Assembly: GCF_013778505.1 (NCBI RefSeq)
Contig: NZ_JAAOWU010000001.1
Span: 62,001 to 126,000 of the forward strand
Origin: Pseudomonas sivasensis
Lineage (GTDB): Bacteria > Pseudomonadota > Gammaproteobacteria > Pseudomonadales > Pseudomonadaceae
DNA: 64,000 nucleotides
Direction of reading: 5' to 3'
The translations under genes and the position numbers were made by a program. A model generated the notes under the pieces. That model saw only the letters and a program-made list of their open reading frames with translations. It was not told the origin of the DNA and did not search any database. Below are positions 55,870-64,000 of the stretch, one piece after another (the first letter of the stretch is position 1; every line of letters begins with the position of its first letter).

Positions 55870-56679
55870 TCAGGCGGGTTTGACACGCTCGGAAGGCCTA
55901 CGCACCCCTGCCACAATCTTGTCCACCGCCTTGGTCGCCGCCACCATGCCAAAGGTCGCCGTCACCATCATCACCGCGCCAAACCCGCCCGCGCAGTCCA
56001 GCTTCACCCCATCCCCCACAAAACTTTTTTGCAGACAAATGCTGCCGTCCGGCTTGGGATAACGCAGTTGCTCGGTGGAAAACACGCACGGCACGCTGTA
56101 ATGACGGGTCACGGTGCGAGAGAAGCCGTAGTCACGACGCAAGGTGGAGCGCACCTTTGAGGCCAAGGGATCGTTGAAGGTGCGGTTAAGGTCGCACACC
56201 TGGATCAGCGTCGGATCAATCTGCCCACCGGCGCCGCCGGTGGTGATGATTTGGATCTTGCGGCGTTTGCACCACGCAATCAGCGCGGCCTTGGCGTTGA
56301 CGGCGTCGATACAGTCGATCACGCAATCGATGTTCGGCGTTATGTATTCGGCCATGGTGTCGCGGGTCACGAAATCCGCCACCGCGTGCACAGTGCAATC
56401 CGGGTTGATACCGCGCAGGCGCTCGGCCATCACCTCGACCTTGGGCTTGCCCACAGTGCTGTCCAGGGCGTGCAACTGCCGGTTGCTGTTGCTGACGCAG
56501 ACATCGTCCAGGTCAAACAGCGAAATCTCGCCGACCCCACAACGGGCCATGGCTTCCGCCGCCCAAGAGCCCACACCGCCGACGCCGACGATCGCCACAT
56601 GGGCCGCCTTCAAGCGTTCCAGGCCTTCAATGCCATACAAGCGGGCGACGCCTGCAAACCGCGGATCTTCTGTACTCAT
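55870..56679 (-). CDS. tcdA: tRNA threonylcarbamoyladenosine dehydratase TcdA (CsdL)
   Basis: E1-like ATP-dependent enzyme that cyclises t6A37 of tRNA to ct6A; 269 residues. The nucleotide-binding motif is GVGGVGSWAAEAMARCGVG near residues 34-52, and a DLDDVCVSNSNRQ segment follows. A hydrophobic region (FGAVMMVTATFGMVAATKA) near the C-terminus fits the membrane association reported for the family. ATG 56679 has GGGG about 8 bases upstream; ATG 56685 is too close to it. Linkage to csdA-csdE supports the sulfur-dependent route of ct6A formation. Confidence 0.94.
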   Translation of the reverse strand: MSTEDPRFAGVARLYGIEGLERLKAAHVAIVGVGGVGSWAAEAMARCGVGEISLFDLDDVCVSNSNRQLHALDSTVGKPKVEVMAERLRGINPDCTVHAVADFVTRDTMAEYITPNIDCVIDCIDAVNAKAALIAWCKRRKIQIITTGGAGGQIDPTLIQVCDLNRTFNDPLASKVRSTLRRDYGFSRTVTRHYSVPCVFSTEQLRYPKPDGSICLQKSFVGDGVKLDCAGGFGAVMMVTATFGMVAATKAVDKIVAGVRRPSERVKPA

Positions 56680-56896
56680 GACCATTACCCCAAAAACCGG
56701 CGCGCATTATGGACTACCGAGCGACAAGTACGAAGCAACAAGCTACAAGTAAAGAACTTAGATGGCCTTTCGCTGACTAACGTCCGGCTTTTCTCTGTCT
56801 GCTGTACGCTCGGGGAAAGGCCGGTGTAGGATGCGCGCCGTTCGGTGCAGGCCGACACCTCTTTTCGTTCCACACCCTTTGGAACCCGACATAACC

Positions 56897-59488
56897 ATGG
56901 CATCGCGTAAATTTGGACTCAACCTGGTGATCGTGCTGGCAATTGCAGCGCTATTCACCGGCTTCTGGGCGCTGGTCAACCGCCCGGTCACTGCTCCCAA
57001 CTGGCCTGAGCAAATCTCCGGTTTTTCCTACTCGCCGTTCCAGCAAGGCCAGTTCCCGCAGAAAGACCAATACCCCACTGACGAACAGATGCGTCAGGAC
57101 CTTGCGATCATGAGCAAGCTGACGGACAACATCCGCACCTACTCGGTCGACGGCACACTGGGGGATATCCCCAAGCTGGCGGAAGAGTTCGGCTTGCGCG
57201 TCACCCTGGGGATCTGGATCAGCCCAGACCTGGAGCGCAACGAACGCGAGATCCAGCGCGCCATTGAGATCGCCAACAGCTCGCGCAGTGTCGTGCGCGT
57301 GGTGGTCGGCAACGAAGCCTTGTTCCGCGAAGAAATCACCCCCGAGGCACTGATCGTGCTGCTGGACCGGGTGCGCGCCGCGGTGAAGGTACCGGTGACC
57401 ACCTCCGAGCAATGGCACATCTGGGAAAAGAACCCGCAACTGGCCAAGCACGTCGACCTGATCGCCGCGCACATTTTGCCGTTCTGGGAATACATTCCGA
57501 TGGACAAGGCCGGCCAATACGTACTCGATCGCGCCAGGGACCTGAAGAAATTGTTCCCGAAAAAGCCACTGCTGCTATCGGAAGTTGGCTGGCCGAGCAA
57601 CGGCCGCATGCGCGGTGGCAACGAAACGTCCCCGGCAGACCAGGCGGTGTACTTGCGCACCCTGGTAAACAAGCTCAATCGCCAGGGCTACAACTACTTT
57701 GTGATTGAGGCCTTCGACCAGCCGTGGAAAGTCAGCGATGAAGGCTCGGCCGGCGCCTACTGGGGCGTTTACAACGCCGCGCGCCAGCAAAAATTCAACT
57801 TTGAAGGTCCTATTGTCGCCATCCCGCAATGGCGCGTACTGGCCATCGGCTCGGTGGTGCTTGCCCTGCTGTCCCTGACGCTGCTGATGATCGACGGCTC
57901 GGCCCTGCGCCAGCGTGGCCGGACGTTCCTGACCTTTATCGCATTCCTTTGCGGCTCGGTACTGGTGTGGATCGGCTACGACTACAGCCAGCAATACAGC
58001 ACTTGGTTCAGTGTCACCGTGGGTATCCTCCTGGCACTCGGCGCCCTCGGCGTATTTATTGTGTTGCTGACCGAGGCCCACGAACTGGCGGAAGCAGTCT
58101 GGACTCACAAGCGTCGCCGTGAATTCCTGCCGGTTGAAGGGGATTCGGACTACCGCCCGAAAGTGTCGATCCACGTGCCGTGCTACAACGAGCCGCCGGA
58201 GATGGTCAAACAGACCCTCGACGCCCTGGCCGCGCTGGATTACCCGGACTACGAAGTCCTGATTATCGACAACAACACCAAAGACCCGGCTGTTTGGGAA
58301 CCGGTGCGCGACTACTGCGAAACCCTCGGCCCGCGCTTCAAGTTCTTCCACGTCGCGCCCCTGGCCGGTTTCAAGGGCGGCGCGCTGAACTACTTAATCC
58401 CGCACACCGCCAAGGATGCTGAAGTGATCGCGGTGATCGACTCGGACTATTGCGTGTCGCCGAACTGGCTCAAGCACATGGTGCCGCACTTCGCCGACCC
58501 GAAAATCGCTGTGGTGCAGTCGCCGCAGGACTACCGCGACCAGAACGAAAGTACCTTCAAGAAGCTCTGCTACGCAGAATACAAAGGCTTCTTCCACATC
58601 GGCATGGTTACCCGTAACGACCGCGACGCGATCATCCAGCACGGCACCATGACCATGACCCGTCGCTCGGTGCTCGAAGAACTCGGCTGGGCCGACTGGT
58701 GCATCTGTGAAGACGCTGAACTGGGCTTGCGGGTGTTCGAGAAAGGCCTGTCGGCGGCGTATTACCACGACAGCTACGGCAAGGGCCTGATGCCCGATAC
58801 CTTTATCGACTTCAAGAAACAGCGTTTCCGCTGGGCCTATGGCGCGATCCAGATCATCAAGCGTCATACCGCCAGCCTGCTGCGCGGCAAGGACACGGAG
58901 CTGACCCGTGGCCAGCGCTACCACTTCCTCGCGGGCTGGTTGCCGTGGGTGGCGGACGGTATGAACATCTTCTTCACCGTCGGCGCGTTGTTGTGGTCGG
59001 CGGCGATGATCATCGTGCCGACGCGGGTCGATCCGCCGCTGCTGATTTTCGCGATCCCGCCGTTGGCGTTGTTCGTGTTCAAGGTGGGCAAGATCATCTT
59101 CCTGTACCGCCGTGCCGTGGGCGTGAACCTCAAGGATGCGTTCTGCGCCGCGCTGGCTGGCCTGGCGCTGTCCCACACCATCGCCAAGGCGGTGCTGTAT
59201 GGTTTCTTCACCACCAGTATTCCGTTCTTTCGTACGCCGAAAAACGCGGATAACCACGGCTTCTGGGTCGCGATTTCCGAAGCCCGCGAAGAAATGTTCA
59301 TCATGCTGCTGCTGTGGGGCGCTGCGCTGGGGATCTACCTGGTGCAAGGCCTGCCAAGCAATGACATACGTTTCTGGGTGGTAATGCTGCTGGTGCAATC
59401 GCTGCCGTATGTGGCGGCGTTGATTATGGCGTTCCTGTCGTCGCTGCCAAAACCGGCAGCCGCACCTGAGCCAGCGCCGGCCGCGTAA
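56897..59488 (+). CDS. ndvB: GH17-GT2 fusion, NdvB-like beta-glucan synthase
   Basis: Inner-membrane glycosyltransferase of 863 residues. A membrane segment at residues 6-28 is followed by a GH17 glycoside hydrolase domain (about 40-310) with the acid/base Glu in VVVGNEAL and the nucleophile Glu in LLSEVGWPSNG. Two membrane helices lead to a GT2 domain (about 415-680) with IDNN, IDSDYCVSP, CEDAELG and the QRFRW processivity motif, then more helices. Length and layout match P. aeruginosa NdvB, linked to periplasmic cyclic beta-1,3-glucans. ATG 56897 starts before the first membrane helix; only a weak GGAA lies upstream. The product made by this strain is inferred. Confidence 0.85.
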   Translation: MASRKFGLNLVIVLAIAALFTGFWALVNRPVTAPNWPEQISGFSYSPFQQGQFPQKDQYPTDEQMRQDLAIMSKLTDNIRTYSVDGTLGDIPKLAEEFGLRVTLGIWISPDLERNEREIQRAIEIANSSRSVVRVVVGNEALFREEITPEALIVLLDRVRAAVKVPVTTSEQWHIWEKNPQLAKHVDLIAAHILPFWEYIPMDKAGQYVLDRARDLKKLFPKKPLLLSEVGWPSNGRMRGGNETSPADQAVYLRTLVNKLNRQGYNYFVIEAFDQPWKVSDEGSAGAYWGVYNAARQQKFNFEGPIVAIPQWRVLAIGSVVLALLSLTLLMIDGSALRQRGRTFLTFIAFLCGSVLVWIGYDYSQQYSTWFSVTVGILLALGALGVFIVLLTEAHELAEAVWTHKRRREFLPVEGDSDYRPKVSIHVPCYNEPPEMVKQTLDALAALDYPDYEVLIIDNNTKDPAVWEPVRDYCETLGPRFKFFHVAPLAGFKGGALNYLIPHTAKDAEVIAVIDSDYCVSPNWLKHMVPHFADPKIAVVQSPQDYRDQNESTFKKLCYAEYKGFFHIGMVTRNDRDAIIQHGTMTMTRRSVLEELGWADWCICEDAELGLRVFEKGLSAAYYHDSYGKGLMPDTFIDFKKQRFRWAYGAIQIIKRHTASLLRGKDTELTRGQRYHFLAGWLPWVADGMNIFFTVGALLWSAAMIIVPTRVDPPLLIFAIPPLALFVFKVGKIIFLYRRAVGVNLKDAFCAALAGLALSHTIAKAVLYGFFTTSIPFFRTPKNADNHGFWVAISEAREEMFIMLLLWGAALGIYLVQGLPSNDIRFWVVMLLVQSLPYVAALIMAFLSSLPKPAAAPEPAPAA

Positions 59489-59506
59489 AAACTTGCGCAA
59501 TGCACT

Positions 59507-59532
59507 AAACGGCGGCCTCTGGTCGCCGTTTT
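59507..59532 (+). terminator. Terminator of the NdvB-like gene
   Basis: An 8-bp stem (59507-59514 with 59524-59531), 9-base loop and four Ts, 18 bases after the stop. A possible extended -10 (TGCTATAAG, 59532-59540) for dapE follows. Confidence 0.65.
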
Positions 59533-59599
59533 GCTATAAGATAACGGCCGTTTTGTCCGCCCGCCCTGCTCTTCCAAACATGCTTTCCGGAGTTTTCCC

Positions 59600-60751
59600 A
59601 TGACGGCCCATGCCGACCTTTCGCCGACCCTTCAACTTGCCATCGACCTGATCCGTCGCCCCTCGGTCACGCCGATCGACGCCGATTGCCAGAAGCTGAT
59701 GATGCAGCGCCTGGGCGACGCTGGTTTTGCGCTGGAGCCGATGCGCATCGAAGACGTGGACAACTTTTGGGCTACCCACGGTAAGCACGAAGGTCCGGTG
59801 CTGTGCTTCGCCGGTCACACTGACGTAGTGCCGACCGGCCCGGTACAGGCCTGGCAGAACGACCCGTTTGACGCGCTGATCGACGAAAACGGCATGCTCT
59901 GCGGGCGTGGCGCAGCCGACATGAAAGGCAGCCTCGCCGCGATGCTGGTGGCTTCGGAACGTTTTGTCGCCGACTACCCGGACCATAAGGGCTCGGTTGC
60001 CTTCCTGATTACCAGCGATGAAGAAGGCCCGGCGCACCACGGCACCAAAGCCGTGATCGAGCGCCTGGCCGCGCGTAAAGAGCGCCTTGACTGGTGCATC
60101 GTCGGCGAACCGTCGAGCACCACCCTGGTAGGTGATGTGGTCAAGAACGGCCGTCGCGGCTCCCTCGGCGCTACGCTGACCGTACGCGGCGTGCAGGGCC
60201 ATGTGGCCTACCCGCACCTGGCGAAGAACCCGATCCACCTGGCCGCACCGGCCCTGGCGGAATTGGCCGCCGAGCATTGGGACAACGGCAACACCTTTTT
60301 CCCGCCGACCAGCTTCCAGATCTCCAACCTCAATTCCGGCACTGGCGCCACCAACGTGATCCCCGGTGACCTGACGGCGGTGTTCAACTTCCGTTTCTCC
60401 ACCGAATCCACCGTCGAAGGCCTGCAGCAACGCGTTGCAGCCATCCTCGACAAACATGGCCTGGACTGGCATGTGGAATGGGCGCTGTCGGGCCTGCCGT
60501 TCCTCACCGAACCGGGCGCTTTGCTCGACGCCGTGTCTGCCAGCATCAAGGCGATCACCGGTCGCGAGACCCAGGCGTCCACCAGCGGCGGTACGTCGGA
60601 TGGCCGCTTCATCGCCACCCTCGGCACCCAAGTGGTCGAGCTGGGCCCGGTCAACGCGACGATCCATCAGGTAAACGAGCGCATCCTCGCCAGCGACCTC
60701 GATGTACTGACCGAAATCTATTACCAGACCCTGATCAAGTTGCTCGCCTGA
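59600..60751 (+). CDS. dapE: Succinyl-diaminopimelate desuccinylase
   Basis: Zinc-dependent M20 hydrolase that releases L,L-diaminopimelate and succinate; 383 residues. Zinc ligands are in [12 protein letters not shown] and [10 protein letters not shown], and the catalytic Glu pair is in [13 protein letters not shown] precedes ATG 59600. It shares its stop with the start of rlmA (TGATG). With dapC and dapD in the window, most of the succinylase route except dapA, dapB and dapF is here. Confidence 0.97.
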   Translation: MTAHADLSPTLQLAIDLIRRPSVTPIDADCQKLMMQRLGDAGFALEPMRIEDVDNFWATHGKHEGPVLCFAGHTDVVPTGPVQAWQNDPFDALIDENGMLCGRGAADMKGSLAAMLVASERFVADYPDHKGSVAFLITSDEEGPAHHGTKAVIERLAARKERLDWCIVGEPSSTTLVGDVVKNGRRGSLGATLTVRGVQGHVAYPHLAKNPIHLAAPALAELAAEHWDNGNTFFPPTSFQISNLNSGTGATNVIPGDLTAVFNFRFSTESTVEGLQQRVAAILDKHGLDWHVEWALSGLPFLTEPGALLDAVSASIKAITGRETQASTSGGTSDGRFIATLGTQVVELGPVNATIHQVNERILASDLDVLTEIYYQTLIKLLA

Positions 60752-61560
60752 TGCTCGCTTGTCCCATTTGCAGTGCCCCGCTAAACGCGGTCGAAAACGG
60801 CGTAGCCTGCCCGGTGGGGCACCGGTTCGACCGGGCTCGCCAGGGTTACCTGAACCTGTTGCCGGTGCAGCACAAGAACAGCCGCGATCCGGGCGACAAC
60901 CTGGCCATGGTCGAAGCACGCCGTGACTTCCTCAACGCCGGGCATTACGCCCCGGTGGCCAAGCGCCTCGCCGAACTGGCGGCTGAACGCGCACCGCAGC
61001 GCTGGGTCGACATTGGCTGTGGTGAGGGTTACTACACCGCGCAGATCGCCGATGCCTTGCCCCACGCCGACGGCTATGCGCTGGATATTTCCAAGGAAGC
61101 GGTCAAGCGTGCGTGCAAGCGCAACCCGAAGCTGACCTGGTTGATCGCCAGCATGGCACGCGTGCCGTTGGCCGATGCCAGCTGCCAGTTCCTCGCCAGC
61201 GTGTTCAGCCCGTTGGACTGGCAGGAAGCCAAACGCCTGCTCAGCCCCGGCGGCGGCCTGATGAAAGTCGGTCCTACGAGTGGCCACCTGATGGAGCTGC
61301 GCGAGCGTCTGTACGATGAAGTGCGCGAGTACACCGACGACAAACACCTGGCTCTGGTGCCAGACGGCATGAGCCTGGCGCACAGTGAAACCCTGGAGTT
61401 CACCCTGAGCCTGGCCGCCCCCAAAGACCGCGCCAACCTGCTGGCCATGACACCCCACGGCTGGCGCGCCAGCGCCGAGCGCCGTGCCGAAGTGATCGAG
61501 GCTGCCGAGCCGTTGCTGGTCACCGTGTCGATGCGTTACGACTATTTCGTGCTTCAATAA
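60751..61560 (+). CDS. rlmA: 23S rRNA (guanine-745/748) N1-methyltransferase RlmA
   Basis: SAM-dependent methyltransferase of 269 residues. An N-terminal zinc finger (CPIC near residue 4 and CPVGHRFD near 20) is followed by a Rossmann domain with VDIGCGEGYYT. The layout is that of RrmA/RlmA, which methylates a guanine in helix 35 of 23S rRNA; whether the site is G745 or G748 is inferred from the gammaproteobacterial branch. It overlaps dapE by one base. Confidence 0.93.
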   Translation: MLACPICSAPLNAVENGVACPVGHRFDRARQGYLNLLPVQHKNSRDPGDNLAMVEARRDFLNAGHYAPVAKRLAELAAERAPQRWVDIGCGEGYYTAQIADALPHADGYALDISKEAVKRACKRNPKLTWLIASMARVPLADASCQFLASVFSPLDWQEAKRLLSPGGGLMKVGPTSGHLMELRERLYDEVREYTDDKHLALVPDGMSLAHSETLEFTLSLAAPKDRANLLAMTPHGWRASAERRAEVIEAAEPLLVTVSMRYDYFVLQ

Positions 61561-61613
61561 CCGACTTTAAGTATCCGCGAATGGATTTTCGAATCCCGCA
61601 ACGAGGAATATCC

Positions 61614-61991
61614 ATGCGCCAACCCGATATCGAGATTTACCTGAAGGACGCCGACGTCGACTACAAGGCCATCGCCGCCTGGCTGGGCGCCGCCCTGGGC
61701 CCGTGCACCGACTGGGTCCAGCGTGGCCAGACCTACAAGTGCAAGGCCGGTGACGTGCCGGTCACCTGGCTGCCCAAGGCTGTAGGCAAATGGAACAGCC
61801 TGTACCTGGAAAGTGACCAAACCCCGTGGGACGACGACATCGCCTGCGCCCGCGCCGCGTTTGCTGCACTGAACGTTGAAGTGCGCTGCGCGCCGGGGAC
61901 GTGGGTCGAGGAAGAAGGTGAGGAAAGTGCCGACACCTGGATTCGCATCAGCGCAGACGGTGAAGAGCAGATCACCTGGAAAACTGCCTGA
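61614..61991 (+). CDS. Conserved hypothetical protein
   Basis: A 125-residue acidic cytoplasmic protein without signal peptide or membrane helix. It starts MRQPDIEIYLKDADVDYKAI and is rich in Trp and Asp/Glu. ATG 61614 is supported by GAGGA about 6 bases upstream; the longer frame from 61581 lacks support. It lies between rlmA and a REPIN, in the same relative position as a hypothetical gene beside rlmA in P. aeruginosa as I recall. I cannot assign a function. Confidence 0.8.
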   Translation: MRQPDIEIYLKDADVDYKAIAAWLGAALGPCTDWVQRGQTYKCKAGDVPVTWLPKAVGKWNSLYLESDQTPWDDDIACARAAFAALNVEVRCAPGTWVEEEGEESADTWIRISADGEEQITWKTA

Positions 61992-62017
61992 GCCTGAGCG
62001 GTAAACCACAATCAACA

Positions 62018-62107
62018 TGTGGGAGGGGGCTTGCCCCCGATAGCGGTGTATCAGCCAATGTGTTCAGTGACTGACACTCTGCAATCGGGGGCAAGCCCCC
62101 TCCCACA
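62018..62107. repeat. REPIN, subtype B
   Basis: A 90-bp paired REP between the convergent hypothetical gene (stop 61991) and the second cold-shock gene (stop 62139). Both outer arms are intact; the inner halves match the 26052 and 55755 copies. Confidence 0.9.
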
Positions 62108-62138
62108 TGGGTTCTGCGGTGTGTAACAAAAACCCGTA

Positions 62139-62348
62139 TTACAAACCGACCACATCCTCCGCCTGCAAGCCCTTCTCGCCGGTCACCACGGCGTATTCCA
62201 CCTGCTGGCCCTCGGCCAGGGAACGGTGGCCATCACCGCGAATAGCGCGGTAGTGCACGAACACATCCTTGCCATCTTCACGCTGAATAAAGCCATAGCC
62301 CTTTGCATCGTTGAACCACTTCACATTACCGGTTTCGCGCGTTGCCAT
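62139..62348 (-). CDS. Cold-shock-domain protein (second copy)
   Basis: A 69-residue OB-fold nucleic-acid binding protein. RNP1 is KGYGFI and RNP2 is VFVHY. It differs from the 10022 copy across most positions outside the core ([20 protein letters not shown]), so the two belong to separate csp subgroups. GGGAG lies 8 bases before ATG 62348; the longer frame from 62363 is less likely. It is divergent from plsB and converges with the hypothetical gene. Confidence 0.94.
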   Translation of the reverse strand: MATRETGNVKWFNDAKGYGFIQREDGKDVFVHYRAIRGDGHRSLAEGQQVEYAVVTGEKGLQAEDVVGL

Positions 62349-62532
62349 CTGTCTTACTCCCACGTACGTTTTTTTATTGTTGAGTCAGTCGCGTTGAACT
62401 GCCGAGTATAAGACAGGCTCAAAAACGATCAACTCAAGTTTACATCGCTGCTTTTTTGCCGATTTTCGGCGAATACGGCACACTACGCGCCCGAGCGCCT
62501 GCTCGGTTTTTTCCACTTGAAGCAGCTCGCCT

Positions 62533-64000
62533 ATGACCCGCTCCCCGTTCCGCCGTCTGGTGTTTGGCACCTTGCGCCGACTGTTGTACCTCTGGGTTCG
62601 CTCGGAAACGATCAACCAGTCGTCCCTTACCCTCAACCTGGACCGCAGCCGGCCGGTGTTCTACGTCCTGCAATCGCCCTCCCTCACCGAATTGGCGGTG
62701 GTCGATGCCGAGTGCACCAAGGCCGGCCTGCCGCGCCCGGTGCTGCCAGTATCGGTTGGCCCGTTGATGGAGCCGGCGGCGTTCTTCTACCTCACGCCTG
62801 AACCGGACTGGCTCGGCCGTCAGGACAAGCGCGGCGCGCCGCCCACCCTGACTCGCCTGGTCAACACCCTGAGCGAACACGCCGAAGAGAATGCACAAAT
62901 CATTCCGGTCAGTGTGTTCTGGGGCCAAACCCCGGCGAGCGAGTCCAGCCCGTGGAAACTGCTGTTTGCCGACAGTTGGGCCGTCACCGGCCGTCTACGC
63001 CGTCTGTTGAGCATCCTGATTCTTGGTCGCAAGACCCGTGTGCAATTCTCCGCGCCCATCAACCTGCGTGAATTGATCGAGCACAATAAAGGGCACGAAC
63101 GCACTGTGCGCATGGCCCAGCGCATCCTGCGTGTGCACTTTCGTAACCTGAAGACAGCCGTAATCGGCCCCGACCTGTCTCACCGCCGCAACCTGGTCAA
63201 AGGCCTGGTGAATATGCCGCTGGTGCGTCAGGCGATCCTGGATGAAGCCGAACGGGAAAAAATCAGCCCCGAAAAAGCCAAGGCCCAGGCCCTGCGCTAT
63301 GGCAACGAAATCGCCTCGGACTACACCTACACCGCGATCCGCTTCCTCGAAGTGGTGCTGAGTTGGTTCTGGAACAAAATCTACGACGGCATCAAGGTCA
63401 ATAACATCGAGGGCGTGCAAAAGGTTGCCCAAGGCTACGAGGTGATTTACGTGCCTTGCCACCGCAGCCATATCGACTACCTGCTGCTGTCCTACCTGCT
63501 GTTCAAGAATGGCCTGACCCCGCCGCATATCGCCGCGGGCATCAACCTGAACATGCCGGTGATCGGCAGTTTGCTGCGCCGTGGCGGGGCGTTTTTCATG
63601 CGCCGCACCTTCAAGGGCAACCCGCTGTACACCTCGGTGTTCAACGAATACCTGCACACCCTGTTCACCAAGGGTTTCCCGGTTGAGTACTTCGTCGAAG
63701 GCGGACGCTCGCGTACCGGGCGCATGCTGCAACCGAAGACCGGGATGCTGGCGATCACGCTGCGAAGTTTCCTGCGCTCCTCGCGTATGCCAATTGTGTT
63801 TGTGCCGGTGTATATCGGCTATGAACGCGTGCTGGAAGGCCGGACCTACCTCGGAGAACTACGCGGCGCGAGCAAGAAGAAGGAGTCGATTTTCGACATT
63901 TTCAAAGTGGTCGGCGCGCTCAAGCAGCGCTTTGGCCAGGTCGCGGTCAACTTCGGCGAGCCGATCAAGCTGGCGGAATTCCTCGACAGCGAACAACCCG
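62533..64000 (+). CDS. plsB: Glycerol-3-phosphate acyltransferase PlsB (3' truncated by window)
   Basis: Inner-membrane enzyme that acylates glycerol 3-phosphate, the first step of phospholipid synthesis. About 489 residues are present; the family is about 800-840 long, so the C-terminal part lies beyond the window. The acyltransferase box HRSHID (HX4D, H310-D315) and VEGGRSRTG (388-396) are seen, with the glycerol-phosphate binding segment [12 protein letters not shown] between them. ATG 62533 ([12 protein letters not shown]) is the first Met of the frame; the upstream site is weak. The reading frame stays open to the last base. Confidence 0.95.
   Translation, partial: MTRSPFRRLVFGTLRRLLYLWVRSETINQSSLTLNLDRSRPVFYVLQSPSLTELAVVDAECTKAGLPRPVLPVSVGPLMEPAAFFYLTPEPDWLGRQDKRGAPPTLTRLVNTLSEHAEENAQIIPVSVFWGQTPASESSPWKLLFADSWAVTGRLRRLLSILILGRKTRVQFSAPINLRELIEHNKGHERTVRMAQRILRVHFRNLKTAVIGPDLSHRRNLVKGLVNMPLVRQAILDEAEREKISPEKAKAQALRYGNEIASDYTYTAIRFLEVVLSWFWNKIYDGIKVNNIEGVQKVAQGYEVIYVPCHRSHIDYLLLSYLLFKNGLTPPHIAAGINLNMPVIGSLLRRGGAFFMRRTFKGNPLYTSVFNEYLHTLFTKGFPVEYFVEGGRSRTGRMLQPKTGMLAITLRSFLRSSRMPIVFVPVYIGYERVLEGRTYLGELRGASKKKESIFDIFKVVGALKQRFGQVAVNFGEPIKLAEFLDSEQP

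Overview
The window is a 64 kb piece of a Pseudomonas chromosome, most likely from the P. fluorescens group. The evidence is the protein sequences, the high GC, the gene order (rpoS-nlpD-pcm-surE-truD-ispF, then eno-kdsA-pyrG-tilS-accA-dnaE, then the lpx/bam/rseP/dxr/cdsA/uppS/frr/pyrH/tsf/rpsB block), and five copies of a roughly 90-bp REPIN element (two inverted REP palindromes sharing one core) typical of fluorescent pseudomonads. No tRNA, rRNA, CRISPR array, prophage, insertion sequence or transposase was seen. Almost every gene is a recognisable chromosomal housekeeping gene.

Left flank (1-10.3 kb): the C-terminal part of an ATP-dependent DNA ligase, then a five-gene polar amino-acid ABC transporter operon (binding protein, two permeases, an AotO-type zinc deacylase, ATPase), then the ligase-associated Lhr-type helicase and PdeM phosphoesterase. 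The transporter operon therefore sits inside a DNA-repair cassette. A short proline-rich protein, dCTP deaminase and a cold-shock protein follow. Middle (10.4-45.5 kb), mostly minus strand: stationary-phase sigma factor and its nlpD/pcm/surE neighbours; tRNA pseudouridylation; isoprenoid genes (ispF, ispD, dxr, uppS); a glutathione-dependent formaldehyde detoxification module (fghA, adhC and a divergent LysR regulator) wedged between ispF and ispD; central metabolism (eno, kdsA, pyrG, accA); replication (dnaE, rnhB); a continuous envelope-biogenesis run (lpxB, lpxA, fabZ, lpxD, skp, bamA, rseP, cdsA); and translation genes (frr, pyrH, tsf, rpsB).

Right part (45.8-64 kb), mostly plus strand: map, the nitrogen sensor glnD, the succinylase branch of lysine/diaminopimelate synthesis (dapC, dapD, dapE), an ArsC/Spx-like protein, a CPA1-type cation/proton antiporter, the CsdA-CsdE sulfur-transfer pair followed convergently by the tRNA ct6A enzyme TcdA, a GH17-GT2 fusion resembling the NdvB beta-glucan synthase, rlmA, a conserved small protein, a second cold-shock protein, and the start of plsB, which runs off the window.

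The functional theme is growth-coupled biogenesis: lipid A, outer-membrane assembly, phospholipid and isoprenoid precursors are grouped with ribosome and replication genes in one direction, with many 1-4 base stop/start overlaps. I found no clearly new multi-gene system. The most interesting signals are the interrupted ligase/helicase/PdeM cassette with a nested inverted repeat ending at the helicase start codon, the ispF start codon placed directly after a terminator, an AT-rich orphan gene beside the formaldehyde regulator, a hairpin in the rpoS leader, and the placement of the REPINs.
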